Source: Mesorhizobium tianshanense (GTDB lineage: Bacteria; Pseudomonadota; Alphaproteobacteria; Rhizobiales; Rhizobiaceae). Taken from it: DNA of 53,437 nt. Below the pieces are notes generated by a model. It was given only the letters and a program-made list of their open reading frames with translations, ran no database searches and was not told the DNA's origin. The DNA lies in assembly GCF_007830515.1 (NCBI RefSeq), contig NZ_VLKT01000050.1:1-53437 (forward strand), written 5' to 3'. Position numbers and translations under genes: made by a program. Positions 23,865 through 32,940 of this stretch are shown in pieces (within the stretch, counting starts at the first letter, position 1; each line of letters starts with the position of its first letter).

Positions 23865-24803
23865 TCAGCGCGCCTTCGTCTCCGGTTCGCCTTCGAGCTT
23901 ACCTTCCGCGAACACGCGGCTGCCGCGAATATCGGATTCCTCAATGGTGACAAGGTCGGTTTTCGTCAACGCCCGGTCGCGCGACGCGAAAAGCCGGTTG
24001 GCCTGGCGAAGCCGCGCCCGGTCGAGCCCATTGCGGACCGAGCGAGCGTTGGAGAAATGCGGCAGCCGCATGCGGATCGGGAGATACTCTTCGAGCGCCT
24101 TGGCCGCCGCCTCGCTGAGGCGGTAATTCTGTTCCGCCAGCATGATCTCGGCGATCGATTTGAGTTCGCTGACGCCGTAGTCGGGAAAATCGAGGTGGTG
24201 GGCGATGCGCGAGCGCATGCCGGGATTGCTGTCGAAGAAGCGGTCCATCTTGTTCTTGTAGCCGGCAAGAATCACAACCAGATCGTCTCGGTTGTTTTCC
24301 ATGCATTGCAGCAGGATTTCGATCGATTCCTGACCGTAGTCGCGTTCGTTCTCGGGCTTGTAGAGATAGTAGGCCTCGTCGATGAAAAGCACGCCGCCCA
24401 TGGCGCGCTTGATCACTTCGCGGGTTTTGGGCGCGGTGTGGCCCACATACTGGCCGACGAGATCGTCTCGCGTCACAGCGACCATGTGGCCTTCGCGGAC
24501 ATAGCCGAGACGATGCAGGATTTCGGCCATCCTGAGCGCCACGGTGGTCTTTCCGGTACCGGGATTTCCCGTAAAGTTCATGTGCAGCGTCGGCGCGCCC
24601 GAGGTCAGCCCGAACTTGCGGCGAAGCCGGTCAACCAGGAGGAGAGCCGCGATCTCGCGGATGCGGTTCTTGATGGGCTTCAGGCCAACGAGATCGCGGT
24701 CGAGCTTGTCCATCACCTCGTCGATGTTGGACGCCTCGAACTCGGCCTGCAGATCAACCGATTCGTCCTGCCCGGCAGCACCCTTTGCTATCGCATCCAG
24801 CAT
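23865..24803 (-). CDS. cbbX: Red-type RuBisCO activase CbbX
   Basis: A 312-residue AAA+ ATPase that removes inhibitory sugar phosphates from red-type form I RuBisCO by pulling the C-terminus of CbbL. Walker A is GNPGTGKTT (79-87), Walker B GVLFIDEAYYL, plus VGQYVGHTAPKT, the pore-loop region. Length equals the Rhodobacter enzyme. The ATG at 24803, 9 bp after the cbbS stop, is chosen; a frame running back to 25019 lies within cbbS and has no similarity. Confidence 0.95.
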   Translation of the reverse strand: MLDAIAKGAAGQDESVDLQAEFEASNIDEVMDKLDRDLVGLKPIKNRIREIAALLLVDRLRRKFGLTSGAPTLHMNFTGNPGTGKTTVALRMAEILHRLGYVREGHMVAVTRDDLVGQYVGHTAPKTREVIKRAMGGVLFIDEAYYLYKPENERDYGQESIEILLQCMENNRDDLVVILAGYKNKMDRFFDSNPGMRSRIAHHLDFPDYGVSELKSIAEIMLAEQNYRLSEAAAKALEEYLPIRMRLPHFSNARSVRNGLDRARLRQANRLFASRDRALTKTDLVTIEESDIRGSRVFAEGKLEGEPETKAR

Positions 24804-24811
24804 GGCTTCGG

Positions 24812-25246
24812 CTAGCTCCGCTCGCCCTCGGGCCTGTCGGTCGCATAAGGCACGATCGAATAGCCCTGGCTGCGGCCGTCGCGCTCCTGGCGCAGCAGCC
24901 GGAATCCGGGTTCGTTGGGCGGCCGGTTGACGATGAACGACATGCGCGGCGCTTCCCAGCCCTTGGTCGAATCGAAGGTGGTGACCCGGACATACATGTT
25001 GGGCATGGCTTTCCGGCAATTGTTGACTTCAAGCAGGATGCCCGCCGGGTCCTTCAGGTCGAACATCGGGTTGCCGTACATTTCCCAATAGGTGTTTCGC
25101 GGATGCGGATCGTCCGTGTACTCGACGCTGACCGCCCAGTGGTTTTTCAGCGCGTATTTGATCTGCGCCGAAATCTGCTGATCGGTCAGTGCGGGCAGGA
25201 ACGAAAACTGTCCCTGCGTGACCTTGTTTCCAGGATTGGTCATCAT
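24812..25246 (-). CDS. cbbS: RuBisCO small subunit CbbS
   Basis: A 144-residue small subunit, of the longer red-type (IC/ID) form with a C-terminal extension after FRLLRQE that makes the beta-hairpin in the L8S8 channel. Signatures: TQGQFSFLPALTDQQISAQI near the start, WAVSVEYTDDPHPRNTYWEMYG and FIVNRPPNEPGFRL. Two ATG codons adjoin (25246 and 25243); the first is 9 bp after AAGGA. It follows cbbL by 18 bp. Confidence 0.96.
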   Translation of the reverse strand: MMTNPGNKVTQGQFSFLPALTDQQISAQIKYALKNHWAVSVEYTDDPHPRNTYWEMYGNPMFDLKDPAGILLEVNNCRKAMPNMYVRVTTFDSTKGWEAPRMSFIVNRPPNEPGFRLLRQERDGRSQGYSIVPYATDRPEGERS

Positions 25247-25264
25247 GGCGACGGTTCCTTTCGT

Positions 25265-26758
25265 CTAGAAGCTGGGCGTTGCGGTTGGCACGAAGTCGGC
25301 CGTGTCGGTCGATTCGTAGTTGAAGGTGACGTCCTTCCAGGTCTCCAGGGCCGCCTTCAGCGGCGTGCACCATCTGGCTGCCTGTTCGAGGATCTTGGTC
25401 CCTTCGCGCAGATAGTCGCGGCCTTCGTTGCGGGCGAGGATCATCGCCTCCAGCGCGACGCGATTGGCCGTCGCGCCGGCCTGGATGCCGTCCGGATGGC
25501 CGATCGTGCCGCCGCCGAACTGCAGGACTACGTCCTCGCCGAGATAATGGATCAACTGGTGCATCTGGCCGGCATGGATTCCGCCCGAGGCGACGGGCAT
25601 CACCTTGTTGAGCGAGGCCCAGTCCTGATCGAAGAACAGCCCGGTTTCGAGGTTCTGCGGCGTGCGCTCCTCGCGCAGCGTGTCGTAAAACCCCTTGATC
25701 ATCAGCGGGTCGCCTTCCAGCTTGCCGACCACCGTGCCGGCATGGATGTGATCGACGCCGGCCATCCGCATCCATTTGCAGATCACGCGAAAATTCATGC
25801 CGTGGTTCTTCTGGCGCGAATAGGTCGAGTTGCCGGCGCGGTGCAGGTGCAGGATCATGTCGTTGCGGCGTGCCCACTTGGCCATCGACTGGATCGCCGT
25901 GTAGCCAATGACCAGGTCGATCATGACGATGCAGGAGCCAAGCTGTTTTGCGAATTCGGCGCGCTCGTACATCTCCTCCATCGTGCCGGCGGTGACGTTG
26001 AGATAATGGCCCTTGACTTCGCCGGTGGCGGCCGACGCCTTGTTCACAGCCTCCATGCAGTAGAGGAAGCGGTCGCGCCAGTGCATGAAGGGCTGCGAGT
26101 TGATGTTCTCGTCGTCCTTGACGAAGTCGAGGCCACCCTTCAGCGCCTCGTAGACGACGCGGCCGTAGTTGCGGCCTGACAGGCCAAGCTTCGGCTTCGT
26201 CGTCGCGCCGAGCAGCGGCCGGCCGAACTTGTCGAGCCGCTCGCGTTCCACCACGATGCCGGTCGCCGGGCCCTGGAAGGTTTTGAGGTAAGCCACCGGG
26301 ATGCGCATGTCCTCGAGCCGCAAGGCCTTGACTGCCTTGAAGCCGAACACGTTGCCGATGATCGATGCAGTCAGGTTGGCTATCGAGCCCGGCTCGAACA
26401 GGTCGAGGTCGTAGGCGATGTAGGCGAAGTATTGTTGCTCGGTCCTGGTGCCGGGACCGGTGTTCGGCACCGGCTCGGATTTGAACGCCTTGGCGCGGTA
26501 GAGCTCGCAGGCGGTCAGCCTGTCGGTCCACACAACGGTCCACGTCGCGGTCGAGGATTCGCCGGCGATGGCGGCCGCCGCCTCCTCGTGGTCGACGCCG
26601 GGCTGCGGCGTGATCCGAAACATGGCGATCAGGTCGGTCTCCTTGGGCCGGTAGTCCGGCTCCCAGTAGCCCATCTTCTTGTAGGGGATGACGCCTGACT
26701 TGTAGCGTTCCTTGCCTTCCTTGAGCGTGCCTGCTGACGGCATGTCGATCTTGTTCAT
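25265..26758 (-). CDS. cbbL: RuBisCO large subunit CbbL (form I, red type IC)
   Basis: A 497-residue large subunit that carboxylates ribulose 1,5-bisphosphate. Catalytic Lys188 in GATTKPKLGLSGRNYGR and the carbamylated Lys214 in GGLDFVKDDENINSQPF with metal ligands Asp216/Glu217 are present; the later HLHRAG, GKLEGD and SGGIH loops complete the site. The long N-terminus (KERYKSGVIPYKKMGYWEPDY) and neighbours cbbX and cbbS identify the proteobacterial red type IC. The start follows AGGAGA. The central gene for CO2 fixation in the window. Confidence 0.98.
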   Translation of the reverse strand: MNKIDMPSAGTLKEGKERYKSGVIPYKKMGYWEPDYRPKETDLIAMFRITPQPGVDHEEAAAAIAGESSTATWTVVWTDRLTACELYRAKAFKSEPVPNTGPGTRTEQQYFAYIAYDLDLFEPGSIANLTASIIGNVFGFKAVKALRLEDMRIPVAYLKTFQGPATGIVVERERLDKFGRPLLGATTKPKLGLSGRNYGRVVYEALKGGLDFVKDDENINSQPFMHWRDRFLYCMEAVNKASAATGEVKGHYLNVTAGTMEEMYERAEFAKQLGSCIVMIDLVIGYTAIQSMAKWARRNDMILHLHRAGNSTYSRQKNHGMNFRVICKWMRMAGVDHIHAGTVVGKLEGDPLMIKGFYDTLREERTPQNLETGLFFDQDWASLNKVMPVASGGIHAGQMHQLIHYLGEDVVLQFGGGTIGHPDGIQAGATANRVALEAMILARNEGRDYLREGTKILEQAARWCTPLKAALETWKDVTFNYESTDTADFVPTATPSF

Positions 26759-26779
26759 GACAGGTCTCCTGTTTGCCGC

Positions 26780-27859
26780 TCAGGCGGCTTTCGCGGTTGC
26801 GATGTGCGGGTCGAGTTTTCCCGCGGCGTAACGTTTCGCCATCTCGTCCATGGCGATGACCCTGATCTTCGAGGCGTTGCCCGCGGTGCCGAAGCGCTCG
26901 AAGCGATCGCGGCACAGGTCGCGCAAGGCGTCCATGGCGGGTATCAGGAATTTGCGCGGATCGAATTCGCGCGGGTCCTCCGTCGCGACGCGGCGGAACT
27001 GCCCGGCCATGGCCATGCGGCAATCGGTGTCGATGTTGACCTTGCGCACGCCGTAACGGATGCCGCGCTCGATCTCCTCGACCGGAACGCCAAAGGTCTG
27101 GGGCATCTCGCCGCCATATTTGTTGATGATGTCCTGCAGTTCCTGCGGCACCGAGGACGAGCCATGCATGACCAGATGCGTGTCGGGCAGCTTTTCGTGG
27201 ATCGCCTCGATCACCTGCATGGCCAGGATGCCGCCATCGGGCTTGCGGCTGAACTTGTAGGCGCCGTGCGAGGTGCCGCAGGCGATCGCCAGCGCGTCGA
27301 CCCGGGTGGCGGTCACGAAGTCGACCGCCTGATCGGGATCGGTCAAAAGCTGGTCGTGGGAAAGCGCGCCTTCGGCGCCGTGCCCGTCCTCGGCTTCGCC
27401 CTGGCCGGTTTCCAGCGAGCCGAGCACACCGAGCTCGCCTTCGACGGAAGCGCCGACCCAATGCGCCATGCGCGCGACACGTTCGGTGATGGCGACGTTG
27501 TAGTCGTAGCTCGCCGGCGTCTTGGCGTCCACCATCAACGACCCGTCCATCATCACCGAGGTGAAGCCGTGGCGGATCGCCGAAAGGCAGGTGGCTTCGT
27601 TGTTGCCGTGATCCTGGTGGATGCAGAGCGGAATGGCCGGATGCATTTCGGTCAAAGCCTCCATCATCTTGGCCAGCATGATGTCGTTGGCATAGGAGCG
27701 GGCGCCGCGCGAAGCCTGGATGATGACCGGCGCGTCGCAAGCCTTGGCCGCCTCCATGATGGCGAGGCCCTGTTCCATGTTGTTGATGTTGAATGCCGGA
27801 ACGCCGTAGCCGTGCTCGGCGGCGTGGTCGAGAAGCTGGCGAAGGGTGATGCGGGCCAT
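26780..27859 (-). CDS. cbbA: Fructose/sedoheptulose-bisphosphate aldolase, class II (CbbA)
   Basis: A 359-residue zinc-dependent aldolase of the Calvin-cycle subtype. Signatures: RQLLDHAAEHGYGVPAFN, CIHQDHGNN (zinc ligands region), MDGSLMVDAKTP, ELGVLGSLETGQGEAEDGHG, a CGTSHGAYK loop and HGSSSVP, then VNIDTDCRMA. It lies between transketolase and RuBisCO, 13 and 21 bp away. It forms fructose 1,6-bisphosphate and probably sedoheptulose 1,7-bisphosphate. Confidence 0.96.
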   Translation of the reverse strand: MARITLRQLLDHAAEHGYGVPAFNINNMEQGLAIMEAAKACDAPVIIQASRGARSYANDIMLAKMMEALTEMHPAIPLCIHQDHGNNEATCLSAIRHGFTSVMMDGSLMVDAKTPASYDYNVAITERVARMAHWVGASVEGELGVLGSLETGQGEAEDGHGAEGALSHDQLLTDPDQAVDFVTATRVDALAIACGTSHGAYKFSRKPDGGILAMQVIEAIHEKLPDTHLVMHGSSSVPQELQDIINKYGGEMPQTFGVPVEEIERGIRYGVRKVNIDTDCRMAMAGQFRRVATEDPREFDPRKFLIPAMDALRDLCRDRFERFGTAGNASKIRVIAMDEMAKRYAAGKLDPHIATAKAA

Positions 27860-27872
27860 TGTCGGGTTTCTC

Positions 27873-29894
27873 CTAGATGATGAGCTTCAGCGCCGCCGCG
27901 GCGACGGCCTCGGGCGTGATGTCGAAATGCCGGTAGAGATCCGGGGCAGGGGCGCTGGCGCCGAAACCGGCCATGCCGACGAAAGCGCCGGTGTCGCCGA
28001 TCCAGCGGTCCCAGCCGAGCCGCGCCGCGGCTTCGATGGCGATGCGCGGCGCCGAGCCGAGGACGGCCTTGCGGGTGCCGGCGTCCTGTTCCTCGAAGAG
28101 CTCCCAGCACGGCATCGAGACGACCGCGGCGGCGATGCCGTGCTCGGTCTCCAGCCGTTCGGCGGCGGCAACGGCGATCTCGACCTCCGACCCGGTGGCG
28201 ATCAGCGTCACGGCGCGGCGCCCAGCTGGCTCGCGCAGGATGTAGGCGCCCTGGCTCGACCGGTTCTCGTCGCTGTATGCCGGGTCGCTGTGTGCTTGGC
28301 GCAGCATCGGCAGGTTCTGGCGCGAGAGCACCAGCACGCTCGGCCGGTTCTCGCTCTTCAGCGCCAATTCCCAGCATTCCGCCGTTTCGATGATGTCGGC
28401 CGGACGGAAGACATTGAGGTTCGGCGTCGCCCGCAGCATCGCCAAATGCTCGACCGGCTGGTGGGTCGGGCCGTCCTCGCCGAGGCCGATGGAATCATGC
28501 GTCATCACATAGACGACGCGCTGGCCCATGAGCGCCGAGAGCCGCATCGCGCCGCGCGCATAGTCGGCGAAGCACAGGAACGTGCCGCCATAAGGCACGA
28601 AGCCGCCATGCAGCGCGATGCCGTTCATGGCCGCGGCCATGCCGTGCTCGCGGATGCCGTAGTGGATGTAGCGGCCGGCATAGTCATCCGGCGCTATACG
28701 GTCCATGCCCTTGGTGATCGTCAGGTTCGAATGCGTCAGGTCGGCGGAGCCGCCGACGGTCAGCTCGGTTGCGGCATTGATTGCGCCCAGCGCCATTTCG
28801 GAGGCTTTTCGCGTTGCAACCTTGGTCGCCTTCTCGACATGCTCCTTGCGGAACGCGCCGAGCGCTTCGAAGACAGCGTCGGGCAGCTTGCCGGCGATCG
28901 CGCTCTCGAAGGCCTGGCGCCGCGGGGAGGCGGCAAGCCGCTGCTCCCAGGCATGCCGTGCCGCTTGCCCGCGCTCGGCAATTTCGCGCCAGGCAAAGAG
29001 GATGTCGTCCGGCACTTCGAACGGCGCGTAGGCCCAGCCGATGTTTTCGCGCGTCGCGGCGATCTCCGCATCGCCCAGCGGCGCGCCGTGCGTTTTTTCC
29101 GAACCGCCCAGATTGGGCGCCCCCTTGCCGATCACCGTGCGGCAGGCGATCAAAGACGGCCGATCCGACTGCTGCGCCGCTTCGATCGCCGCGGCGACGG
29201 CTTCCGTGTCGTGGCCGTCCACCGATTGGACATGCCAACCGGCGGCCTTGAACCGGGCCGGCTGGTCCATCGATGTCGACAGCGACGTCGGCCCGTCGAT
29301 CGAGATCGCATTGTCGTCCCAGAAGACGATCAGCCGGGAGAGCTTCAGGTGGCCGGCAAGGTCGATCGCTTCGTGGCTGATGCCTTCCTGCAGGCAGCCG
29401 TCGCCGGCGATCACGTAGGTGAAATGGTCGACGAGATCGGCGCCGTGGCGGGCGGCAAGCATGCGCTCGGCCAGCGCCATGCCGACGGCGGTCGAAATGC
29501 CCTGTCCGAGCGGACCGGTCGTCGTCTCGATGCCGAGGGCATGGCCAAATTCGGGATGTCCGGCGGTGCGGCTGCCCAGCTGGCGAAACCGCTGCAATTC
29601 CTCGACCGGCATGTCCTTGTAACCGAGGAGGTAATGCATCGCATATTGCAGCATCGAGCCGTGCCCGGCCGAAAGCACGAAGCGGTCGCGATCGGGCCAG
29701 TCCGGCGTGGACGGATCGATGGTGATGAAGCGGCTGAACAGCACCGTCGCGACATCGGCCATGCCCATCGGCATGCCCGGATGACCGGAATTGGCCTCTT
29801 GGACGCTGTCCATCGCCAACGCGCGAATGGCGTTCGCCATATCGCGCTCCGAGACGGCGGCGGCGACAGGCTTCAAGGCTGCTTGGCTGGTCAT
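27873..29894 (-). CDS. cbbT: Transketolase CbbT
   Basis: A 673-residue thiamine-diphosphate enzyme of full length. Features: ANSGHPGMPMGMADV near residue 35, LSAGHGSMLQYA, GPLGQGISTAVGMALAE, the ThDP-binding GDGCLQEGISHEA with LIVFWDDN, then EHGMAAAMNGIALHGG, THDSIGLGEDGPTHQPVEHLA in the pyrimidine domain, and the C-terminal IGDTGAFVGM. Starts after AGGAGG at 29894. It regenerates xylulose 5-phosphate and ribose 5-phosphate in the cycle and could equally serve sugar metabolism. Confidence 0.97.
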   Translation of the reverse strand: MTSQAALKPVAAAVSERDMANAIRALAMDSVQEANSGHPGMPMGMADVATVLFSRFITIDPSTPDWPDRDRFVLSAGHGSMLQYAMHYLLGYKDMPVEELQRFRQLGSRTAGHPEFGHALGIETTTGPLGQGISTAVGMALAERMLAARHGADLVDHFTYVIAGDGCLQEGISHEAIDLAGHLKLSRLIVFWDDNAISIDGPTSLSTSMDQPARFKAAGWHVQSVDGHDTEAVAAAIEAAQQSDRPSLIACRTVIGKGAPNLGGSEKTHGAPLGDAEIAATRENIGWAYAPFEVPDDILFAWREIAERGQAARHAWEQRLAASPRRQAFESAIAGKLPDAVFEALGAFRKEHVEKATKVATRKASEMALGAINAATELTVGGSADLTHSNLTITKGMDRIAPDDYAGRYIHYGIREHGMAAAMNGIALHGGFVPYGGTFLCFADYARGAMRLSALMGQRVVYVMTHDSIGLGEDGPTHQPVEHLAMLRATPNLNVFRPADIIETAECWELALKSENRPSVLVLSRQNLPMLRQAHSDPAYSDENRSSQGAYILREPAGRRAVTLIATGSEVEIAVAAAERLETEHGIAAAVVSMPCWELFEEQDAGTRKAVLGSAPRIAIEAAARLGWDRWIGDTGAFVGMAGFGASAPAPDLYRHFDITPEAVAAAALKLII

Positions 29895-29904
29895 GGCGTC
29901 CTCC

Positions 29905-30777
29905 TCACGACACGCGTTTCTTGCGTTCGATCAATTGCAGGATGAGCGGCGTCAGGATCAGCTGCATGGCAAGGTCGAGCTTGTTGCCTGGCACCACGAT
30001 GGAATTCGGCCGCGACATGAACGAGTCGTGGATCATCGAAAGCAGGTATGGGAAATCGATGCCGCGGGGATTGGCGAAGCGGATGACCAGCATCGATTCG
30101 TCGGGCGTCGGAATCCAGCGCGCGATGAACGGGTTGGACGTGTCGACGATCGGCACGCGCTGGAAGTTGATGGCCGTCTGCGAGAATTGCGGGACGATGT
30201 AGCGGACATAGTCCGGCATGCGGCGCAGGATCACGTCCATCACCGCTTCGGTGGAATAGCCGCGCGTTGCGCGGTCGCGATGGATCTTCTGGATCCATTC
30301 GAGATTTATGACCGGCACCACGCCGATCTTGAGGTCCGCGTGCCTGGCAAGGTCGATCTTGTCGGTGACGACGCAGCCATGCAGGCCTTCGTAGAAGAGC
30401 AGGTCGCTCGGAGGGAACTCGCGCCATTCGGTAAAATGTCCCGGCGGCGTGCCGTACTGCTTCTCCTCGTCCTCGTCATGGATGTAGGTGCGGGTCTTTC
30501 CGGTTCCCCGGCGGCCATACTCCTCAAACACCTCTTCGAGGATTGCGAGCTCGTTGGCCTCGGCATTGAAATGGGTGAAGTTCGGGTTGCCCGCCTTCTC
30601 CTCCTCGGTCACTTTCGCCTTCATCGTGGCGCGGTCGTAGCGGTGAAATGCATCTCCTTCGATGAAGGCGGCCTCGATATTCTCGCGCCGGAAGATCAGA
30701 TCGAAGACGCGCTTGACCGAGGTGGTGCCTGCGCCCGACGACCCGGTGATGGTGATGATGGGGTGCTTTGCCGACAT
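29905..30777 (-). CDS. cbbP: Phosphoribulokinase CbbP
   Basis: A 290-residue kinase making ribulose 1,5-bisphosphate. P-loop GSSGAGTTSVK (12-22), FIEGDAFHRYDR, YIHDEDEEKQYGTPPGHFTEW and LLFYEGLHGCVV are typical of the short, bacterial class I enzyme. The ATG at 30777 is 5 bp beyond the cbbF stop. Much longer reading frames through cbbF exist on this strand but are out of frame with it. Confidence 0.97.
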   Translation of the reverse strand: MSAKHPIITITGSSGAGTTSVKRVFDLIFRRENIEAAFIEGDAFHRYDRATMKAKVTEEEKAGNPNFTHFNAEANELAILEEVFEEYGRRGTGKTRTYIHDEDEEKQYGTPPGHFTEWREFPPSDLLFYEGLHGCVVTDKIDLARHADLKIGVVPVINLEWIQKIHRDRATRGYSTEAVMDVILRRMPDYVRYIVPQFSQTAINFQRVPIVDTSNPFIARWIPTPDESMLVIRFANPRGIDFPYLLSMIHDSFMSRPNSIVVPGNKLDLAMQLILTPLILQLIERKKRVS

Positions 30778-30782
30778 GGTGC

Positions 30783-31829
30783 TCAGGCCCTGAAAAGGCC
30801 GCGGCGGCTGAACAGCGGCGCACGCTCGCCGATCGCGCTGGGCTCGGTGTGGTAGCGGGTGATGCGCGCGACTTCCCGCGCCGATCCGAACACCACGGGC
30901 ACGCGCTGGTGCAGGCTCTCGGGTTCGATCTCGAGGATGCGGGTGATCGTATCGGTGGCGGCGCCGGCCGCCTGTTCGACGAGATAGGCGATCGGGTTGG
31001 CCTCGTAGACGAGGCGCAGCCGCCCCTGGCGGTAGCCCTTGCGCTGGTCGCCTGGATACAGGAACACACCACCGCGCATCAATATCCGATAGCAGTCTGC
31101 AACCAGGGATGCGATCCAGCGCATGTTGAAATCCTTTCCGCGTGGGCCTTCGGTGCCTTCGAGGCAGTCGTCGATGTAGAGCCGCACCGCCTCGTCCCAA
31201 TGCCGGTAATTGGCGGCGTTGATGGCGAACTCCTGGGTGCGCGCCGGGATGATCCGGCTCTCGTAGGCCTGGACGAAGGTGCCGAGCCTGGTCGAGAGAA
31301 CGAAGACATGCGTGCCGCTGCCGAGCGACAGAACGAGCGCCAGCTGCGGCCCATAGATGAAGAAACCGGCCCCCAACAGGTTCACGCCTGCCTGCAAAAA
31401 AGAGGCGGCCGGATTTCCATCCGGCGCGCCAGTTGCAGGGAGGAGCGAGAAGATCGTTCCGATCGACACGTTGGTGTCGATGTTGGAAGAGCCGTCGAGC
31501 GGGTCGATGGCGATGGCGAGAGGCGCCTGCCTGTCTAGCAGGACCGGCAGCTCCAGTTCCTCTGAGGCGTAGAGCGCCACCGGAGCGTGGCGCATGGCGT
31601 CGAGGAAGATATCGTCGGCGAAGATGTCGAGATCCTTCTGGATGTCGCCGTCGGCGTTGGCGCTGCGGGTTCCGGCAAAGGCGGCGCCGAGCACCCCTTG
31701 ATTGATGGTGTTGCGGATCTTGGTGGCGGCCTGCGTCAACTGACGGATGGTCGCGACGACCGCGGAGCGCAGTTCGTCGGGCGGGCCAAGATAGGAATTC
31801 AGAAATGCGTCGAGCGTCGCCGCTGGCAT
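30783..31829 (-). CDS. cbbF: Fructose-1,6-bisphosphatase CbbF
   Basis: A 348-residue class I sugar bisphosphatase acting on fructose 1,6-bisphosphate and perhaps sedoheptulose 1,7-bisphosphate. Metal motif IDPLDGSSNID (Asp109, Asp112), SIGTIFSLLPA, FIYGPQLALVLSLG and a C-terminal YEANPIAYLVEQAGG-like loop (here QAAGAATD). The start at 31829 follows GGGAGGTTACA; ATGs at 31853 and 31886 are less well placed. First gene of the operon, divergent from cbbR. Confidence 0.96.
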   Translation of the reverse strand: MPAATLDAFLNSYLGPPDELRSAVVATIRQLTQAATKIRNTINQGVLGAAFAGTRSANADGDIQKDLDIFADDIFLDAMRHAPVALYASEELELPVLLDRQAPLAIAIDPLDGSSNIDTNVSIGTIFSLLPATGAPDGNPAASFLQAGVNLLGAGFFIYGPQLALVLSLGSGTHVFVLSTRLGTFVQAYESRIIPARTQEFAINAANYRHWDEAVRLYIDDCLEGTEGPRGKDFNMRWIASLVADCYRILMRGGVFLYPGDQRKGYRQGRLRLVYEANPIAYLVEQAAGAATDTITRILEIEPESLHQRVPVVFGSAREVARITRYHTEPSAIGERAPLFSRRGLFRA

Positions 31830-31899
31830 TGTAACCTCCCGATCCAGCCGCATCTCCTCGGAGGCCGGATTGGGAAATGAAAACAAACGATGCCGGATA

Positions 31900-31932
31900 A
31901 GTAAAATTCAATAACTTTACTTTAGCAGTAAA
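31900..31932. promoter_or_regulatory. Probable CbbR operator between cbbF and cbbR
   Basis: Three 6-bp half-sites in an AT-rich divergent spacer: AGTAAA (31900-31905), TTTACT (31916-31921) and AGTAAA (31927-31932). The last two form a TTTACT-N5-AGTAAA palindrome, the first two an AGTAAA-N10-TTTACT one. Overlapping recognition and activation sites of this layout, 18-50 bp before the regulator start, are typical of LysR-type control. Exact contacts are inferred. Confidence 0.65.
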
Positions 31933-31950
31933 AAAATTTTAGTATGCGCT

Positions 31951-32910
31951 ATGAGAAACCTCACGCTCAAGCAATTCAAGACCGTTCAGGCGATCATCAG
32001 CCATGGAAAAATCGTCAGTGCGGCCAAGGTGTTAGGCCTGTCTCCTCCAGCGGTGACGATCCAGTTGCGGCAGGTGGAGGAGGAGTTCCAATTGGCCCTG
32101 TTCGACCGGACGTCGGACGGCATGCGTCCCACTGCCGCAGGTCTGGCCTTCGTCGAGACGGCGCAGGCCATCGAGGAGCGGCTTCGTCTGCTCGAAGACA
32201 AGATGGATGCGATCAAGGGCGTGCGCACCGGCAGCTTGAGGCTCGGCGTCGTTTCCACCGCCAAATATTTCGCGCCGCGGCTGATGGCCGGCTTCATGAA
32301 GGAGCATCCCGACATCGACATGCGGCTCGCCATCGGCAACCGCGCCGAAACGATCGACAGTCTGAAGAACCACGACATCGACATCGCGCTGATGGGACGC
32401 CCGGCGAAGGAAGTCCCGGTGCGTGCCTCGGTCTTCGGCGATCACCCGCTGGTCATCATCGCGCCGCCCGACCACCCGCTGGCGTCGGCACGCGACATTT
32501 CCAAGGAGCGGATCGCCGAAGAGCATTTCATCATTCGCGAGCCCGGTTCCGGCACGCGCATCTCGCTGGAAATATTCCTGAGCGACGTGCCCGGCCGCAT
32601 CGACGATCTCGGCGTCGAGATGGGCTCGAACGAGACGATCAAGCAGGCGGTGATGGCCGGTCTCGGCATCGCCTTCATCTCCGCCCACACCATCGCCGCG
32701 GAAACCGAAGCCGGCCGGCTGGTCATCCTCGACGTTGTCGGCATGCCGATCCGCCGGCAATGGTTTTCGGTGATGCGCACCGATCACGCGGTCTCGCCGG
32801 CCATGGCGACGTTCCACGATTTCCTGATGCGCAAGGGCGCGATGTACCTGCCCCTGTTCGGCAAGCTCTATCCGCACGACGAGCCGAACACCAGAGATCG
32901 CGCGAGTTAG
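31951..32910 (+). CDS. cbbR: LysR-type Calvin-cycle regulator CbbR
   Basis: A 319-residue LysR regulator. The N-terminal winged helix spans about 1-65 (TLKQFKTVQAIISHGKIVSAAKVLGLSPPAVTIQLRQVEEEF). The effector domain contains LRLGVVSTAKYFAPRLMAGF and the IAFISAHTIAAE loop. In CbbR proteins the effector is a Calvin-cycle metabolite such as RuBP or NADPH. Divergent from the cbb operon with a 121-bp spacer. An overlapping frame starting 7 bp upstream is not similar to anything. Confidence 0.93.
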   Translation: MRNLTLKQFKTVQAIISHGKIVSAAKVLGLSPPAVTIQLRQVEEEFQLALFDRTSDGMRPTAAGLAFVETAQAIEERLRLLEDKMDAIKGVRTGSLRLGVVSTAKYFAPRLMAGFMKEHPDIDMRLAIGNRAETIDSLKNHDIDIALMGRPAKEVPVRASVFGDHPLVIIAPPDHPLASARDISKERIAEEHFIIREPGSGTRISLEIFLSDVPGRIDDLGVEMGSNETIKQAVMAGLGIAFISAHTIAAETEAGRLVILDVVGMPIRRQWFSVMRTDHAVSPAMATFHDFLMRKGAMYLPLFGKLYPHDEPNTRDRAS

Positions 32911-32940
32911 GGCGCGCGGCCGCCCTGCGTACGGCACGCC

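Noticed and set aside
25029..27740. A 900-codon minus-strand frame across cbbS, cbbL and cbbA
   Set aside because: It is an out-of-frame shadow with Arg/Gly/His-rich composition. The cbb proteins in the true frames explain the DNA fully.
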